From positions 124,001 to 188,000 of the forward strand of contig LATX02000205.1 in NCBI GenBank assembly GCA_001466705.2: 64,000 nt of DNA, in the 5' to 3' direction. A program made the translations under genes and the position numbers. The DNA comes from Moniliophthora roreri. Its lineage: Eukaryota > Basidiomycota > Agaricomycetes > Agaricales > Marasmiaceae. Under the pieces are notes generated by a model. That model was given only the letters and a program-made list of their open reading frames with translations. It made no database searches and was not told the origin of the DNA. Below are positions 1 through 12,301 of this stretch, in pieces (positions within the stretch are counted from its first letter, which is position 1; every line of letters begins with the position of its first letter).

Positions 1-800
1 GGGGTCGTAACCGTACCGTCTACCGTATATACGGTGTTATCCTAAGAAGCCTCAAGGTTGATGGGAAATCTGACCAATTAAGGCCATACGCAGCTCTGCC
101 GAGTCTGCATCGAGTGTTTGCGAGCCTCTAGAGGGTCGGTCATCGAATGTCGCCAAGGAAATGAATTTTATTTTGACTTTGAACAATGGGACATGGTTTA
201 ACTGTGTCTGGAGAGCACCCCGCTGACCATGGCTGTCATTAAAGACTACTGAGGGCTATTAGTATGGGTACATATGTGAAAAAAGCAGCGGCTCACCTTC
301 ATCACTCCAATAATCCATTCCTCCATTGCTCAAAATTGCCGTCAGCCCAATCTAAGTTTGATGAAGACCCAAGAAGGTGAGCTTGACTTCTCTTGACCAC
401 TGCTGATGGCGTTGAAGAAAGTGGTAACCAGGTTTCGACAACGAACCAAAGTAGTGCTAAAGAAGTCGTGCGACAGCATTTTTGGAAGCCATCGCCGCAT
501 CAAGCGCCCACCCAGACCGTATTACGGCCGTAAACCCGTCTGACGGTACGGTCTGTACGGTTTACGACTGACCCGTAAACCGTACCGTACCTTCCTTCCC
601 TCCACAAGGCTACGGTACGGGTCCGTAACCGTATATACGACCCCGTATAGACGGCAATGTACGGGTACGGTAACGAGCCCTACTGCGAACAGCGTGAACC
701 GAAGACAATGCTGCTGGTTGTGGATGATCTATGCTACGTACACGGTGAAAGCTATCGTAGCTACGGTCATGTGACTACTGTAGTGCCGGCCGGTGCCCCG
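1..800. repeat. TACGG/CCGTA-rich repeat, probable end(s) of a non-autonomous DNA transposon
   Basis: Positions 1-40 and about 505-700 are packed with short, overlapping, inverted and direct copies of CCGTA, TACGG and GTAACCGTA-type words, including near-palindromes such as CCGTATATACGG. The segment at 1-35 resembles both strands of 620-670. Dense subterminal repeats of this kind are usual in fungal hAT-like MITEs. No flanking target duplication could be identified because the left side may lie outside the window. Positions 41-500 show no gene. Element class is inferred. Confidence 0.5.
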
Positions 801-901
801 GATCCCCTACTACAACGGGCAGAAATGGGGTTTGTATGATGGTAGGAGCCAGATCAATGTGTGCAGCCTGGTCTACAGAATGCTTAATCCATCGTGCATG
901 A

Positions 902-999
902 GGCGCTATAGCCAAGTGGTTACGGCGACAGATTAGAACCGTTGTCTCTGTTTTATCTGTTCCTCTTTGAGGGCGCAGGTTCGAATCCTGCTGGCGTCG
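902..999 (+). tRNA. tRNA-Ser (anticodon AGA) with a 16-nt intron
   Basis: A complete cloverleaf can be drawn. The acceptor strand at 902-908 pairs with 992-998, with two G-U pairs. The D arm has GCC/GGC stems at 911-913 and 924-926. The anticodon stem is ACAGA (928-932) with TCTGT (956-960). Anticodon AGA is at 935-937 followed by A938. The canonical-position intron is 939-954. A long variable arm (CCTC/GAGG) marks a class II tRNA, and the T arm 975-991 is perfect. The discriminator base is G999, as expected for serine. The gene reads UCU by direct pairing and UCC if A34 becomes inosine. Box A and box B promoter elements are internal. Confidence 0.93.
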
Positions 1000-1166
1000 A
1001 TCTGAAAGATACTCTGTCTCTGTTTTGCAAGAAATCCCTCCGACCGAACATTTCGTTTCGACAAGTCGATACATTCCTCTCCCGATTATTACTTATACAT
1101 CCTGCTCAGATATGGGTATCTCGTTACTTAGTACGCGTTGTGAATATATCGGAACGCGTGCCAATA

Positions 1167-1706
1167 CTACAGTCTTCGCACCGAGCTATAAATTTTGTCT
1201 GCAGTCACGACCCACCAATAGGCATGTCGGAATGAATCAAATGTGGTTTTTTGAAGAAGTTCTAGTACCTTTGTCTCTACCCCGTGTGAGGATTCAGTCG
1301 CAACGCACCTCGTTTCTAGTTCCGCCCGGCTCAAACATTGGTAATACCTAGAATCTTCCCAATCTACGATTCCAGAGAGCCTTCCATTTTCACCCACCAA
1401 AATGTTCCGCATTCGCAGGTTCGGGTGTACCAAAACAATCGTATCGTTAACCACCGCTTGCATCGCATCGGGATCCTCGACATCCAGCTGTGACACGGGT
1501 AGAATAGTGACAGTGTTATAGAGGTTCCGAATGCTTCGAAAGGGGCCACCAAAGATATCTGAAACCATGAGATGTCGAGTCATGGGATGAACCAATCTAT
1601 CGCCACTCGCACTCATCATGGCATGTCCACGGCAATGCTCGGGTTGGGGTATCTCCCATAAACGGCGGATAACTCTCGCCACATTCAGCGAGAAGTACCA
1701 CACCAC
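1167..1706 (-). pseudogene. Fragment of an APH-type (aminoglycoside phosphotransferase family) kinase
   Basis: The reading frame preserves the C-lobe of an APH-like kinase: an ARVI..L..IP helix, a GGPFR segment, a catalytic-loop-like LVHPNLRMRNILV and a metal-loop-like GIVDWED. The N-terminal lobe with its phosphate-binding loop is not found upstream, and the C-terminus diverges straight after the DWED motif. The family's catalytic HGD is replaced by HPN here, so the catalytic Asp is lost. These kinases are abundant in basidiomycetes and mostly uncharacterised. I read this as a truncated, inactive relic; an undetected upstream exon could change that. Confidence 0.6.
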
Positions 1707-4075
1707 TCATCGAGGGCTCTTCACTTTCGATAAGACTGCATCCAGGGAGTTTCATCAGCAAAAACTGGAAAGTGTTATAACCTAGCTCCGGGGGATTATA
1801 ACCTGGTTTTGGTCTGGTTGGTGGGGGTTATGACTGGTTTTAAGGGTTATAGTACCCTGCAGGTCGATTATAAGCCCCAGGGAACTCATTATAGCACTAC
1901 ACGGTTTTTGCTGATGTTTGTCATGCTCCCATTGAGCTGAAATGAGTCCACGAGGCATGGAATTGGAAGTTCGGAGGGGGCGACCCGGTTGAGGAACAAA
2001 GGGCGTCAGCTTTGGCGCTAAACAGACGCCAAGTTTGTTTGAGAACGAGGGGGATTCCAAAACGGAAAATTCGAACATTGGGCTGCATGTAACGAGGCAG
2101 GAGGCTCCACATGATATATAGAATTGTAGTCTATATGGAACATGAGGGTGAGCGATTATTGGAATCATGAATTACGTTCGACTTACCCTTGCTATTATGG
2201 TGGTTTGAGTTCAGGAATAAGGTGAACACCACGTTGAACTTTCCTGTCATTGCCCAGACAAAAGTAAACACTAAACTCACGATAACGGATGAGCAGTCCA
2301 TGTAGATTTTATATAATTCGCCCCAGCTTTGCAACCCCGACACGTTATAATGTGCACCCTAACCACTGCACGTCATCGCCGTGTCAGGGTACCTTTATTA
2401 TTCTCATGGTGACCTTTATTATTCTCCTTCCCTTCTCCCACGTGCAGCGTTGTCCTCTATCCTCCCATCTGTTTGCTGATCTAATTATTAGCACTTTCTC
2501 TAGTACACTGCCTGATCATGATTACACCCCTATGGTCCCACTGCTGTTCATTGGTAAGTGTGCATAATTATCAGGGTGGGCATGTCCTGATCACCAGTTT
2601 TTGTAGATTCTGTCTCATTATCATTCACCCCCAGTGTGCAAATTATTATTTGATCTTCGGTTCCTAGGTACGTACGATTTATCATTCTGTTTGACCTAGG
2701 CTCATTATCATTGGTACTCAGCTCCCCTACTCCGGATACCAGACTCATTATCATTCGACCCCAGTTAATACAACCCCAGCACTCGTCCATGAATAGCCCT
2801 TGACAGCTAGTGACCACACAATCACAAGCAAAACTTCCTTATTTCATTGCCTGCATCCTACATCGCATCAAACTTCATTTCTTGAAGCCTAAGGTGCACG
2901 TTGTTCACTATTTTGTAGGTTCAGTCTCATTATCAGTGTTTCTATGCCTTGACTGCTTCCAGCGCGCTGTTTTTGGTCGTTGCCGGTGGCTTGAACCTTG
3001 AAAATTTTCAACTGTATAGCTCTCGGCAATGACCAAGAGCATATCTTGAAGCCCAGCCTTTCATTGTCTTGCAGCGAGCAGCCTAACATGGAAAATTGAC
3101 ACTCAACATTCAGGCCTCAGATGCAATTGGGCTAAGAGTCGGGTATTTTGAAGGGATTAAAGGTGTGTGTGCTCTGCTTTATCCATATATTTGGTAAACT
3201 GACTGGTTACTTTTATTTCCAGTCGTTGAGTTGAATCTGCATCAGGTATTCAGTCGCATCCATAGTGGCTCTGCTCACCGTTCTTTGGAATTCACACCAT
3301 TGTTTACCCCAATACCTATAATGACAGGTTTTCCTCCCTGGTACCGTGTTCAGGCATCTATGGCTTAGCCATGGTATGTAGAAAACCCACCTTGTACATA
3401 TATATATCCAATATACACTTCTCCTATCATTTCACTTCTACATGCTCGCTGTGAACCTTTGACGGGACTATGAAAATGACCATTCCTGAGCCTTCATAAG
3501 GTGATTTACTGAGTAGTCCTCATTCTGTACAGTGCCTATCTACCTTCTATGTAATGTTCATCAAGGATTGCCGAATTGTTTGGGGAAGGCCACTCTCGAG
3601 ATGTGAATGAGGTACAAATTCCACAAGCACTGAATAAGCGCTTGGGATTGAACTATGTCTGGCTCATTGGAATTAGTTTTTAAGAAGAACTTTCCTCGTA
3701 CATATCCACCACACCATTTGCAGACTTAGTAAACATTACCATTTGAGTCGGAACATGAAAGAGGTTCAACTGAGTGCTCCTCATGCTGAGACAGGCTGAG
3801 TTGACACAGATGACAAAGTCGTTCTCGTCGTTGGTTGTGGTGATGACCTGCTGTTGCGTGCTACTCTACAAGACTATGCTAAATACTGCCAAACACCTCG
3901 GATCTGCCCTCCGCTACCTCCGGTACCCCTACTACATTGCTCAAAGATCAAACTTCTTCTAAGAGATGAATGAAGGTACTTTTTGTATCTGAATATAGCC
4001 CTCTTAGCTAAATTCTGCAATGATTCTCAAGAGGACAAATCTTCTAGACACTGCTAGCCTGAAACTCTCTCCGAT
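1707..4075. other. Gene-free interval
   Basis: No convincing coding exon is seen on either strand. It holds an AT-rich patch with a CATATATATAT run near 3400, a short dispersed repeat described separately (2612-2935), and scattered short open frames without family resemblance. CpG dinucleotides are present here, in contrast with the block that follows. Confidence 0.5.
2612..2935 (-). repeat. Four irregular copies of a 12-bp word AATGATAATGAG
   Basis: On the minus strand the word AATGATAATGAG or a close variant occurs near 2612, 2701, 2746 and 2926. Two copies are preceded by a GGGGTCGA/GGGGGTGA-type stretch. Spacing is irregular (about 90, 45 and 180 bp), so it is not a simple tandem array. 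It could be the remnant of a repeated transposon terminus; no role can be assigned. Confidence 0.4.
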
Positions 4076-7000
4076 TCACATCAAAACACCAGACTATACT
4101 AATGCATGTTAGCTACCCTCTTAGCAACTGATACAATGTTCATCTTATTAGAAAACATGCCTTGTGCATTAAAAACCAAGCTCTTTCTAGCTTTTATTTA
4201 AATCTCTGGTTTGGAACACAATCTCAGGTCTCAACTAGCCTGTGCCTCTTGCACAATTAAATAAGCTAGAGCCTGAAGTGATCAAAAAATACTGATTGCT
4301 AGTAGCTCTTCTACCTGAGCAACAACCTCATACACTCTGGTAATTGGTGGGCAGTATCTCTTCTGCCTTCCACTTACAAGACACATCCTCTTATATACTC
4401 TATAATATAAATGATCTAAAATATCTGTCACATATAAAAATAAAACTGAGTTGAGTGCTAAATAATATATAAACTGAGCTGTGTTTGGTAATTTCTCTGT
4501 TACAGTGTCCAATTGTAGTCAGGCTTTATAGTCATAAACTCTTTCTTCCTTTTCTCTAATGACTGTGTAGTCTTCTAACACCAATTGTTTGCAATTTTCT
4601 CTGTCAAACAGCTTTTCTTCCAATTCTGTTCACAAATATTATACTTCTATGCCACTCTGCACAGTTCCTCTTCCATCTACTGTCATCTGCTCTGTGGACA
4701 TGTAATATGCTCTCTTTCTTGTCTAAGTGTACATGTTAGTTCAGCCACTTTGGCCTTTCTATCATACAGCTTTGTCTTTTCCTCTTCTGCAATCTAGGTA
4801 CCTCTTGGCATCTCAATGATCTATTTCATTTCCTTTGATTTGATATCAGCATCTTGAGTATCCTCTGCCAATAATTTGTTATTCTCTGTTTATCTCCATT
4901 TCTTAATTAATATTCTGTCTGAGTATCATTAAAGGCTTCTATTCTTCCTTCCAATTAAGTGTTAATTTGAAAATATTCCCTTTAGTATGCTTTTGATAGA
5001 GAAATATAGTGTGGTTTTAGTCTCTGCAGGTTTTGGGATGCTCCTCTGTGTTCAGATTCACTTTTTATTTTCATACCCTACTGTCAACTATTACTCTGCT
5101 GATACTTTAAGTCCTTCTCTACTACTTGTTTTGACTAGCTGCTCAGAGCTCACACCAGTCCTCAATTTCCTTATATACTGCATTTTCAACTATAAAAGTG
5201 CAAATATTCTCTATTTGCATGTGAATTTTGAAGGTAAAAGTTATGCACATCACTAGTGTAATGAATAACCCAGTCCTAGTTGCTAACTCAAAAAGTGTTA
5301 CATGCATATAAGAAGGAAAAATTTTGGAAAAAATCTTCTGTATCCTACTAGTCTTGTAAACTAGATATCTTAATCATTTCCTTCAGCTGTGACTGGTATA
5401 GGTCCATTTTCAACCCACATCCTTCCTTGGTCATCATATATCCAGATATTCTTACCTGAGACTGCACTAGTAAGTCTTATACTATTTTCCACATGTCTGA
5501 AATGACTTTGGAAAGAGGTACATCCACATCATCCTCCTCCTCACAATGAAGATCAATATTGTCTTCAACTGGTAATGATTTTACCTCTGATTCATCCAAA
5601 CCAAAAGTTGTACCCATGCACTTGCTAATTTCTTCTTGCAGTATTGGGTTCTTTTTCAGATACTCTTTGAGGGCCTGATGACACTCTTTGCTAGACAGGC
5701 ACTCAGCAGATAATTTGTAGTCCTTTACAACATGTTTAGCCTATGCCTAAAGAGGATTTTAATGTTAGTAAGTGCAATCAACAAGTGGAAGAAAGAAGAC
5801 CTTTTTGATAAGATCTCTGCCTTTTGGACTCTTTATGAAGTTGTAAGCATGAACCAGACCTGCAACTGATGCATCTTGTAATGTGCTAATTAATGAGGTA
5901 ACCTGAATCTGCTCTGGTGGCACATCAGAAGTAAGTTGCCTCTGATGTTCCTGTGCCATCCATTTGAAAAGGTGCTGCTTTAGCATGTGTTTGATAGGAT
6001 ACTGCAAGCCAACATCAGCCAGCTGAAATTCAACTAAAATTTGCCAGTGCAATTTGCTAGAACAAAGATAACAGTAATGGTTGGTTAACATTAGTCTCCT
6101 GTAAGCAGATATAAGCAGACAGAATGTATACCCCTTTTGAGCAGGGTGAGAGGAGTATACTGGTTGACATCCAATTAAGGAATTCCTGGCTTGTATGAAC
6201 AGAGCATGCATCAAAGAAAAGGATCACTTGCTGGTTATCATCCAGGTCCAGATCAGCTTCAATCACTTGCTTCTGGTATGGCTGTACAATTTCCTCAACA
6301 TACTCCTTCATAGTCTTGAGTGTGCTGTAGTAACTCTAAGGACTATTCTCACTTGCAGCAACAGTAAAATAAACACCATGCTCTAGAGCTTCTGCCATTC
6401 TAGAGGCTTCCTCTGATGGTCTACACCTCTGTGTTTTTCCACCCCAAACCAACTGAAAGAGAAGAAAATCTCCTGTGAGAGTACTGGATACCAGAACTAT
6501 AAATACACATTTCTCATTCTTGGCAGCAACAGGAACTTGACAATCACCATGAGAATGAAAAGTTCAAGAGTTGTTGGGTAAAACATAGTTCCAAAGCTGA
6601 TCAATATTGATCACAAGCTTCAGTGGAACAGAACTCTATTTTTCAGAATAAACCAACTGAAAGAAACTATGCTCACACTGCTCATCAGCATCTTCCAGGA
6701 GTTTGGCTGCTGCTTGAGTGCCCATACAAGGTGAGCAGTACATTATGGACCCAAGAAATAAGCAAAAAAATCATTCTGAGCATGTGAACTTGAGTTCTAG
6801 AGCATCTGGGCACTCCTGCTGTATAATTCCCTGTGTGATAGACTGTGCAATGATAGCATTGACAACTATTCCCAACTTCTAAAGATTGTTGAGAGTTGTT
6901 TTGATTTCCTCAACAGCTTTAGGATACTTGGTCAATGCCCCAGCTTGACCTGAGCCCAGTAAGATGTAATGGCACTTGACTTTCTCCAGAGTCTTCTCTA

Positions 7001-9166
7001 ACCAACTGCAACTATCTTTTGACAACCATTTCCATATTGTGCCACAGTTAAGGTGTTTGTAGAGCTCTGGTTGCTTACACTGCAGCAGCTTGACACAATC
7101 TTCAGATAGCATGATCAATTGGGCTAAAGAGAAAAGGGTGCCACCAGTTCATTCTCTGTACTCTCTCCTGCTTTGCATCACCTAAAGTCTCATTTCAAGT
7201 TTTGTGCCAATCTTTATATCCAGCCCTAGAAACCTCTGCAATGTCAACCTTTGTCAAATCTTGTGCTCCTCATAATTCTTTCTTGGCCTGTGCACTCTGT
7301 ATCAAAACTTTATTGGCATTCTCTCCTTCACTCCCATCATCTCTTGCTCTCTGCCTTTCCTGAAACCTTTTCTGCCTCTTTCTATTCTTCTCCTTCTTTC
7401 TCTTAGCTTTCCTTTGTACCTCTTTCTCTTTTCTTGCTTCCCTTTCTGCCTTCTCTTGGTCTGCAACTCTCATCCATTTCAGCATTGCCTCATGCTTCTC
7501 CTTATCAGAATAGGTATCTTTCTGAAATGCCAAAGTGCTTTGCTTTAAGTTTTTATGAAGGATAAGGTTTGGTTTGGATGGAAGCAGTTAAATGGAAGAT
7601 GATGAGGCTGCCAGTGCCTTGTGGAAGAGCTCAACATCAGAATCTGGTAAGTTGTCACTAGAATTGCTTAGAGCAATAACTGTGTCTGCTGAAATTTGAT
7701 GTTTTTTCCTGGTATGAGCACCTGCACAACCTGTGAAATCAATCTTGAGTCCTATAACACATTTCCAATAGAACTCACCTATTTGTTGTGCCAATTTAAT
7801 CAGTTATTCCAACTATACTACTTTAAATGGATCCTGATCCTTTTCCTCCATCCTCTTTACTGCTCCCTTCAACATTGCAATCAAATTTTCTTCAAGTCAT
7901 CACCCACACTCACAGAACTGAACAATACCATCACTGATCTGTCCAAAACACACCTCCAAGTTGTGACATGCAACCCCAAACACACTCTTATCCTCAATAT
8001 CATCCTTATTGATTCCAAAATAGTATTTTGACTCATGTGCTGGTAGATCCAAAGGAAGATGGCCAGAAGGTCCTGCATTAGTGTTCAGAGATAGTGAATT
8101 CACTTGATAAGATGCTGGGAAGGCCCTGTTGAAGGCTTCTGAGCCCTTGCTGCTACTGCTGCACACTGTTTTTGGGTCATAGGGATGCTTGTTGTATGTA
8201 GAGCAATGAAAACTATTTTGTTTCACTAGAAATACTCAAATTGCATTCTACTGTGGCCAGTACAACTCAGTCAAACAATAGTTGGATGTCTATGACTATT
8301 GATTGCTAAAATTGGCAACAGTAACACCTTACCCTACATCTATTGCTATTATTCTACCTAAACAGAGCCCATAACACTGGGGGTCTGTTGCCTCCATACA
8401 TACAAATACAGTATACCAGAAGAGAAAGCAAGAAGCCAAGTACCACTCTCTCACTTCAATGTGTCCAAGACATCCTTACAGATGCTACATCAATTAGCTA
8501 TCCCAGAAAGAACCATCTCAGATGAGACAATCCCTTGAATCATTGTAACAGCCAAGAATCAGAAAGAATTTAAGAAGTGACACTAAAGGAAAAACAGTAA
8601 ACTTTATCAAGAAGGTCAATGGCTGCAAGCCTGTGCCTCTTGCACCCACTCTAGAAACCAGAAAGTGTTTCAAGTCTATTTCCAGTCAAGACTCCTAAAG
8701 CAGTATGATACCATATGATTTTTGTGTGTCAAATGAGTCTCAAATCATGTAACACCATGCTCAACACTATAGATGAAGGGGATCTTAGCCCTCCAAACAT
8801 GCCTGAGCTGTCTTACCAACAGTTTCATATCATATGTGCATATACCCATATGTATCAAGACCTATAGTATAAAAACCTTTGTGTATCATCACAGCAAGGG
8901 GAGGCCCACCTACTCACCACCTTGTCTTGCTGCTGCATTTAATACCAGTGCTATAATCTGTAATTGAGACAGATTGCCTGTGTCCCTTATGTGGTTCTAG
9001 TTGACTTCAAAGTGTCAAGTTAGTGCTTATCTCCACCAGTATCTAAAAAAGAAGTGTTTACTTTAGAGTACTTGTGCTCTCAATGTTAATACCTGTGCAA
9101 GAACCTGTAAGGAGTCAGGTTGCCAGTGTCCCTTGTGTTCCTTGAGTATCTTGTGTCTCAAAGGAC
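4076..9166. mobile_element. CpG-free AT-rich block containing a decayed DDE transposon
   Basis: Reading every line from about 4076 to 9166 I find no CG dinucleotide; CG reappears at 4074 and 9167. The composition is AT-rich and full of TpG and CpA, the products of C-to-T change at CpG. The block contains the relic transposase (5370-8226), a repeated 17-bp word GCCTGTGCCTCTTGCAC near 4240 and 8632 in direct orientation, and a diverged tandem duplication at about 8965-9150. It abuts the 3' end of the hydrolase gene at 9222. The exact element ends and target duplication are not visible. Total CpG loss is the expected outcome of DNA methylation followed by deamination, or a RIP-like process. Confidence 0.75.
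5370..8226 (-). pseudogene. Decayed DDE-superfamily transposase
   Basis: Fragments in several frames line up in order with transposases common in Agaricomycetes. About 8226-7600 is an N-terminal region, and 7533-7270 is a basic coiled-coil rich in KKEK/KRQKRFQERQR. Next come 7118-6879 and then the DDE core, with VILFFDACSVHTSQEFLNWM at 6311-6180. A KHMLKQHLFKWM..PPEQ...LQDASVAGLVHAYNFIKSPKGRDLIKK segment lies near 5990-5790. The tail at about 5590-5370 holds DVPLSKVI and NIWIYDDQGRMW and ends in a stop at 5370-5372. Frameshifts and stops separate the pieces, so it is not functional. All remaining codons avoid CG. The exact superfamily (pogo-like versus another DDE group) is not certain. Confidence 0.75.
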
Positions 9167-9221
9167 CGTCTTTTGAAGAATATACCCTATGTACACATAT
9201 TTGATCCCATCCTCGCTGTCG

Positions 9222-12200
9222 CTATACCTGCATAACGGGCATCTCACCCAACCTCAACTTGGCCGCACCAAATGGCACCAACTTGACCTCCGTCTTCTCC
9301 CCAACACACGCGACAGGACTTTGTGGAGGTGCCGCAGCAGTGCTATTCTCCAAGCCCCATTCGATTTGACATGCTTGAGCTATACATAATATCCACCGCT
9401 CATCAGTATCAGAGATACCGCGAAAAGCTTAAACATACCGGTAAACCAAACAGGCTGAGCACCGCTCTCCCAAGCGTAGAATGGCATTGATGTCGTGTTT
9501 GCAGAGTTGTCGACTAACGTGAGCGTGGCCGGGTCAATAGCAAGACGCCATTCACTTGTTGGAAGAAGTGTGTTATCGACAGTATTGGGATCGGTCTATG
9601 CGTTTCCCAATCAGAACTTGAAAACTGCCTGACGTGCTAGAGTGGATACTTACTGGCTCGAGGTACGCCGCTGGCGCATTAGGGAACAATCTCTTCACGT
9701 CATCGAGGGCTTGTGCACTCCTACCTCGTTCGTGAGCGTCGTTGGTTATTAGTATATACGAGGGGCAGACTAACCTCGTCCCAGCCGCCGTGGTAACGTT
9801 ATTCGAAATCTCCAATGCATAGTTCAACGGGCCCCTCGTAACGGCAATCGCACCGTTTGACCTTTCTTCCACCACCACTGGAGCGTCGAGGGAGATGTAA
9901 AGCTTGGTGTTGCCTTCCGGGACCTAGCGTGTCGAGGTGAGCAAAGGCGAAAATTAGCAAGAATTGAAAGTTCACCTCAACAACATGCAAAGAATTCGTC
10001 TCGTCAGGCTGCAACGCACTCGCTTCTCCATCATTAACCTTGATCGTACTCTGATCCAAGCTCTTCTTGGCCCATTCCGGAACGCGGATCTTGAGTTTGA
10101 AAGGTGTTGTTGCGGTGATATCGTAGGTAAGGGTTGTGCCGAACGGGTAGAGGGTGTCGACTTTGACTGTTTGGTATATTCATACATGTCAGCGCGAACG
10201 AATCGAGAACAAATTGGAGATAACGCACCAGTGCCAACATCCGCCTCATAAACTGCCGGGCCCAAAAATACGTGTACGATAGCATTATCAGAGGTATCTC
10301 TGAAGAAAGCATGAGACCAGAACTTGGGATAGGCTTGTGGGTGGTTGACGGTGCAGCATGGGTAATTTCTGCAGTGTTTGTTAATCAGAGGTGTTATGGA
10401 GGTAGACAAAGACAACGCACGGCTCAAACCCGAAGACGTTAGAGTTGGGCCCGTTGGTACCCCATGGTACTGGATCCATTACTTTTGCCCAGACTTGGTT
10501 GACTGCATAGCATGATGTTGAGTATAAGCTGTTTTGAGGTATTGACGACAAGGCGTTACCTTGCTGGTCGTACTGGTGTGCTAAAATAGTCGGTCTGTCA
10601 ATTATGAATTTAGAGGGAAGGATCTGAGATATACTCACACCACCAATCGGCAGCAATACCAGCAGGAAGAGCGTTATAAGCTACATTCCAGGAAGTCAGA
10701 GGCAAGAAACCTTGCGTAATGAATAGACAACACACCAATCTTCTCCGCTCGATCTGCGACCGAGTTGTTACCAAAAATACCGTATATCGTTGCGAACGAA
10801 AAGACTTGCTCGCTGTGATCCGTGAGATGCTCGAATCTGGAGGCAAAAGTTCAAACAAGACATACACAACAGCGCATAGTTCGGTCCTAGAGGCATAGAT
10901 TCAGTACCAAGAATCCTTTCATGGAAATTATAAAAATGACCCTCGTGAAGGATTCAACCCGGCTAAATGTTCATCGGCAGCAAAAGTACCCGACGCACGT
11001 CCATGGTACTTGTATATCATATCAATGCGATCAAAGGTGCTCTTTTTGTCTGTTTCGTCAGCGGTGAACCGGTATGCTAGGGCTTCAGATTTCAAGGCTG
11101 CGCGTGATACATCAGTGTCCTAGTATACCGGACAAGCTGAATGACAGGTACCTTCGGCAGTGTTTACTCCATGTGTATGTTGGTTGGTTCCAAAATCCAC
11201 AGAGCCTTTCGGGAATGTAGCATCAGTGAACCAATCGTCTTTCCAGGAGAAACCTCGTTGGCGGAGAAGCTGCATCGATTCGAGTAGCTGGTCTTCTTTG
11301 CCTGTCCGCACAGCGTTAGCTCAGTAACTAGGTGAACCAATAGTAGGTAACCCACCGTTAGGATGGTTGTCGTACAGCCATTGAAGGGAATAAATCATCT
11401 ACGGCGACCGGTTAGCTCATTTCGAGTCCCGGAACCCGGGTACACACCTCTTCCCATCGAACATACTGATAATCAAACTGGAATCCGAGCTCAGGTCCAC
11501 CCTGCTTGTTATCCTTCCAAATGTCATGAACCAAAGAGACAAAACGATGCATGGCATCTACAATGCGATCTGTTTGCGTGGGATCCGCTTCGGCGTATTG
11601 CTTTGCGAGTAATATAAGCAAGGTAGATTGAAGGCGGGAGAGAGAGACTCACAATCAATCCCAATAATACCAGATACCTAGGCCAGGTCAACCGAGGCGT
11701 AGTCGAGTTGGGATCAAGTACTTCTGGTCCAATCCAGCCATCCTCTTGCTGATTCTGGAGGGTCCAATCGAGGAAGGTACGTACTTGCGAAATGAGTCTT
11801 TCGTCGTTGAGCTGGAAGGCCAGAGAGATGGCGCCGTTGCTTTAAACAGATCGTTTGAGTGTGCCCAAGGATTACGTATAGATTGCAATAGACGTACAAC
11901 CAATACGGAGCAGCTTCGTGCATTTCACTGTACTCGATGGAACCGCCTTCAACCCAGATGGAACCCTTAACACTGAAATGGAACAGTAAGCTCGCTGTAG
12001 GCATGAGAACACTTGAACACACGTACTAGCTCCCAAAATTCCATATGTTTCCAGCTAATCCTTTGGCCTGAACCTTAGCTTGGTCAAGAGCCCACCCGGA
12101 AGGCTTGATGGCGCCAGTTGGTATACGCTCGAAGAGAGGCTTAGTTACTGGATTGAACGTTATGAATAACAGCGCGAACAAGTTAGTAAAATTCTACTGA

Positions 12201-12301
12201 CGCGCTGCAAGGCCAACAGTCGCGGTCGATAACAATGTGAATTTTCGCTAACAGACCAAATTTTAGAGCCTATTAAAGTTGAACAACTAGGAACGCACCA
12301 T
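9222..12301 (-). CDS. Secreted GH127/DUF1680-type six-hairpin glycosidase
   Basis: A many-exon gene whose pieces match the DUF1680/GH127 family, in which characterised members are beta-L-arabinofuranosidases; the substrate here is inferred. In order: signal peptide MRKFTLLSTATVGLAA, then PTGAIKPSGW, YSEMHEAAPYWFNG, QQEDGWIGPE, HTHGVN, the EHLT-type metal/acid region, AYNALPAGIAADWW, a Cys-rich NYPCCTVNHPQ, and RGPLNYALEI. It ends in LRLGEMPVMQV with a stop at 9222-9224. The coding start is unusual. ATG (12299-12301) is followed at once by a 51-nt intron (12248-12298), and a second intron (12148-12201) carries a perfect TACTAAC branch site. The frame stays open across the other traced introns, so it is probably functional. 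Its 3' end lies about 55 bp from the CpG-free element. Confidence 0.83.
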
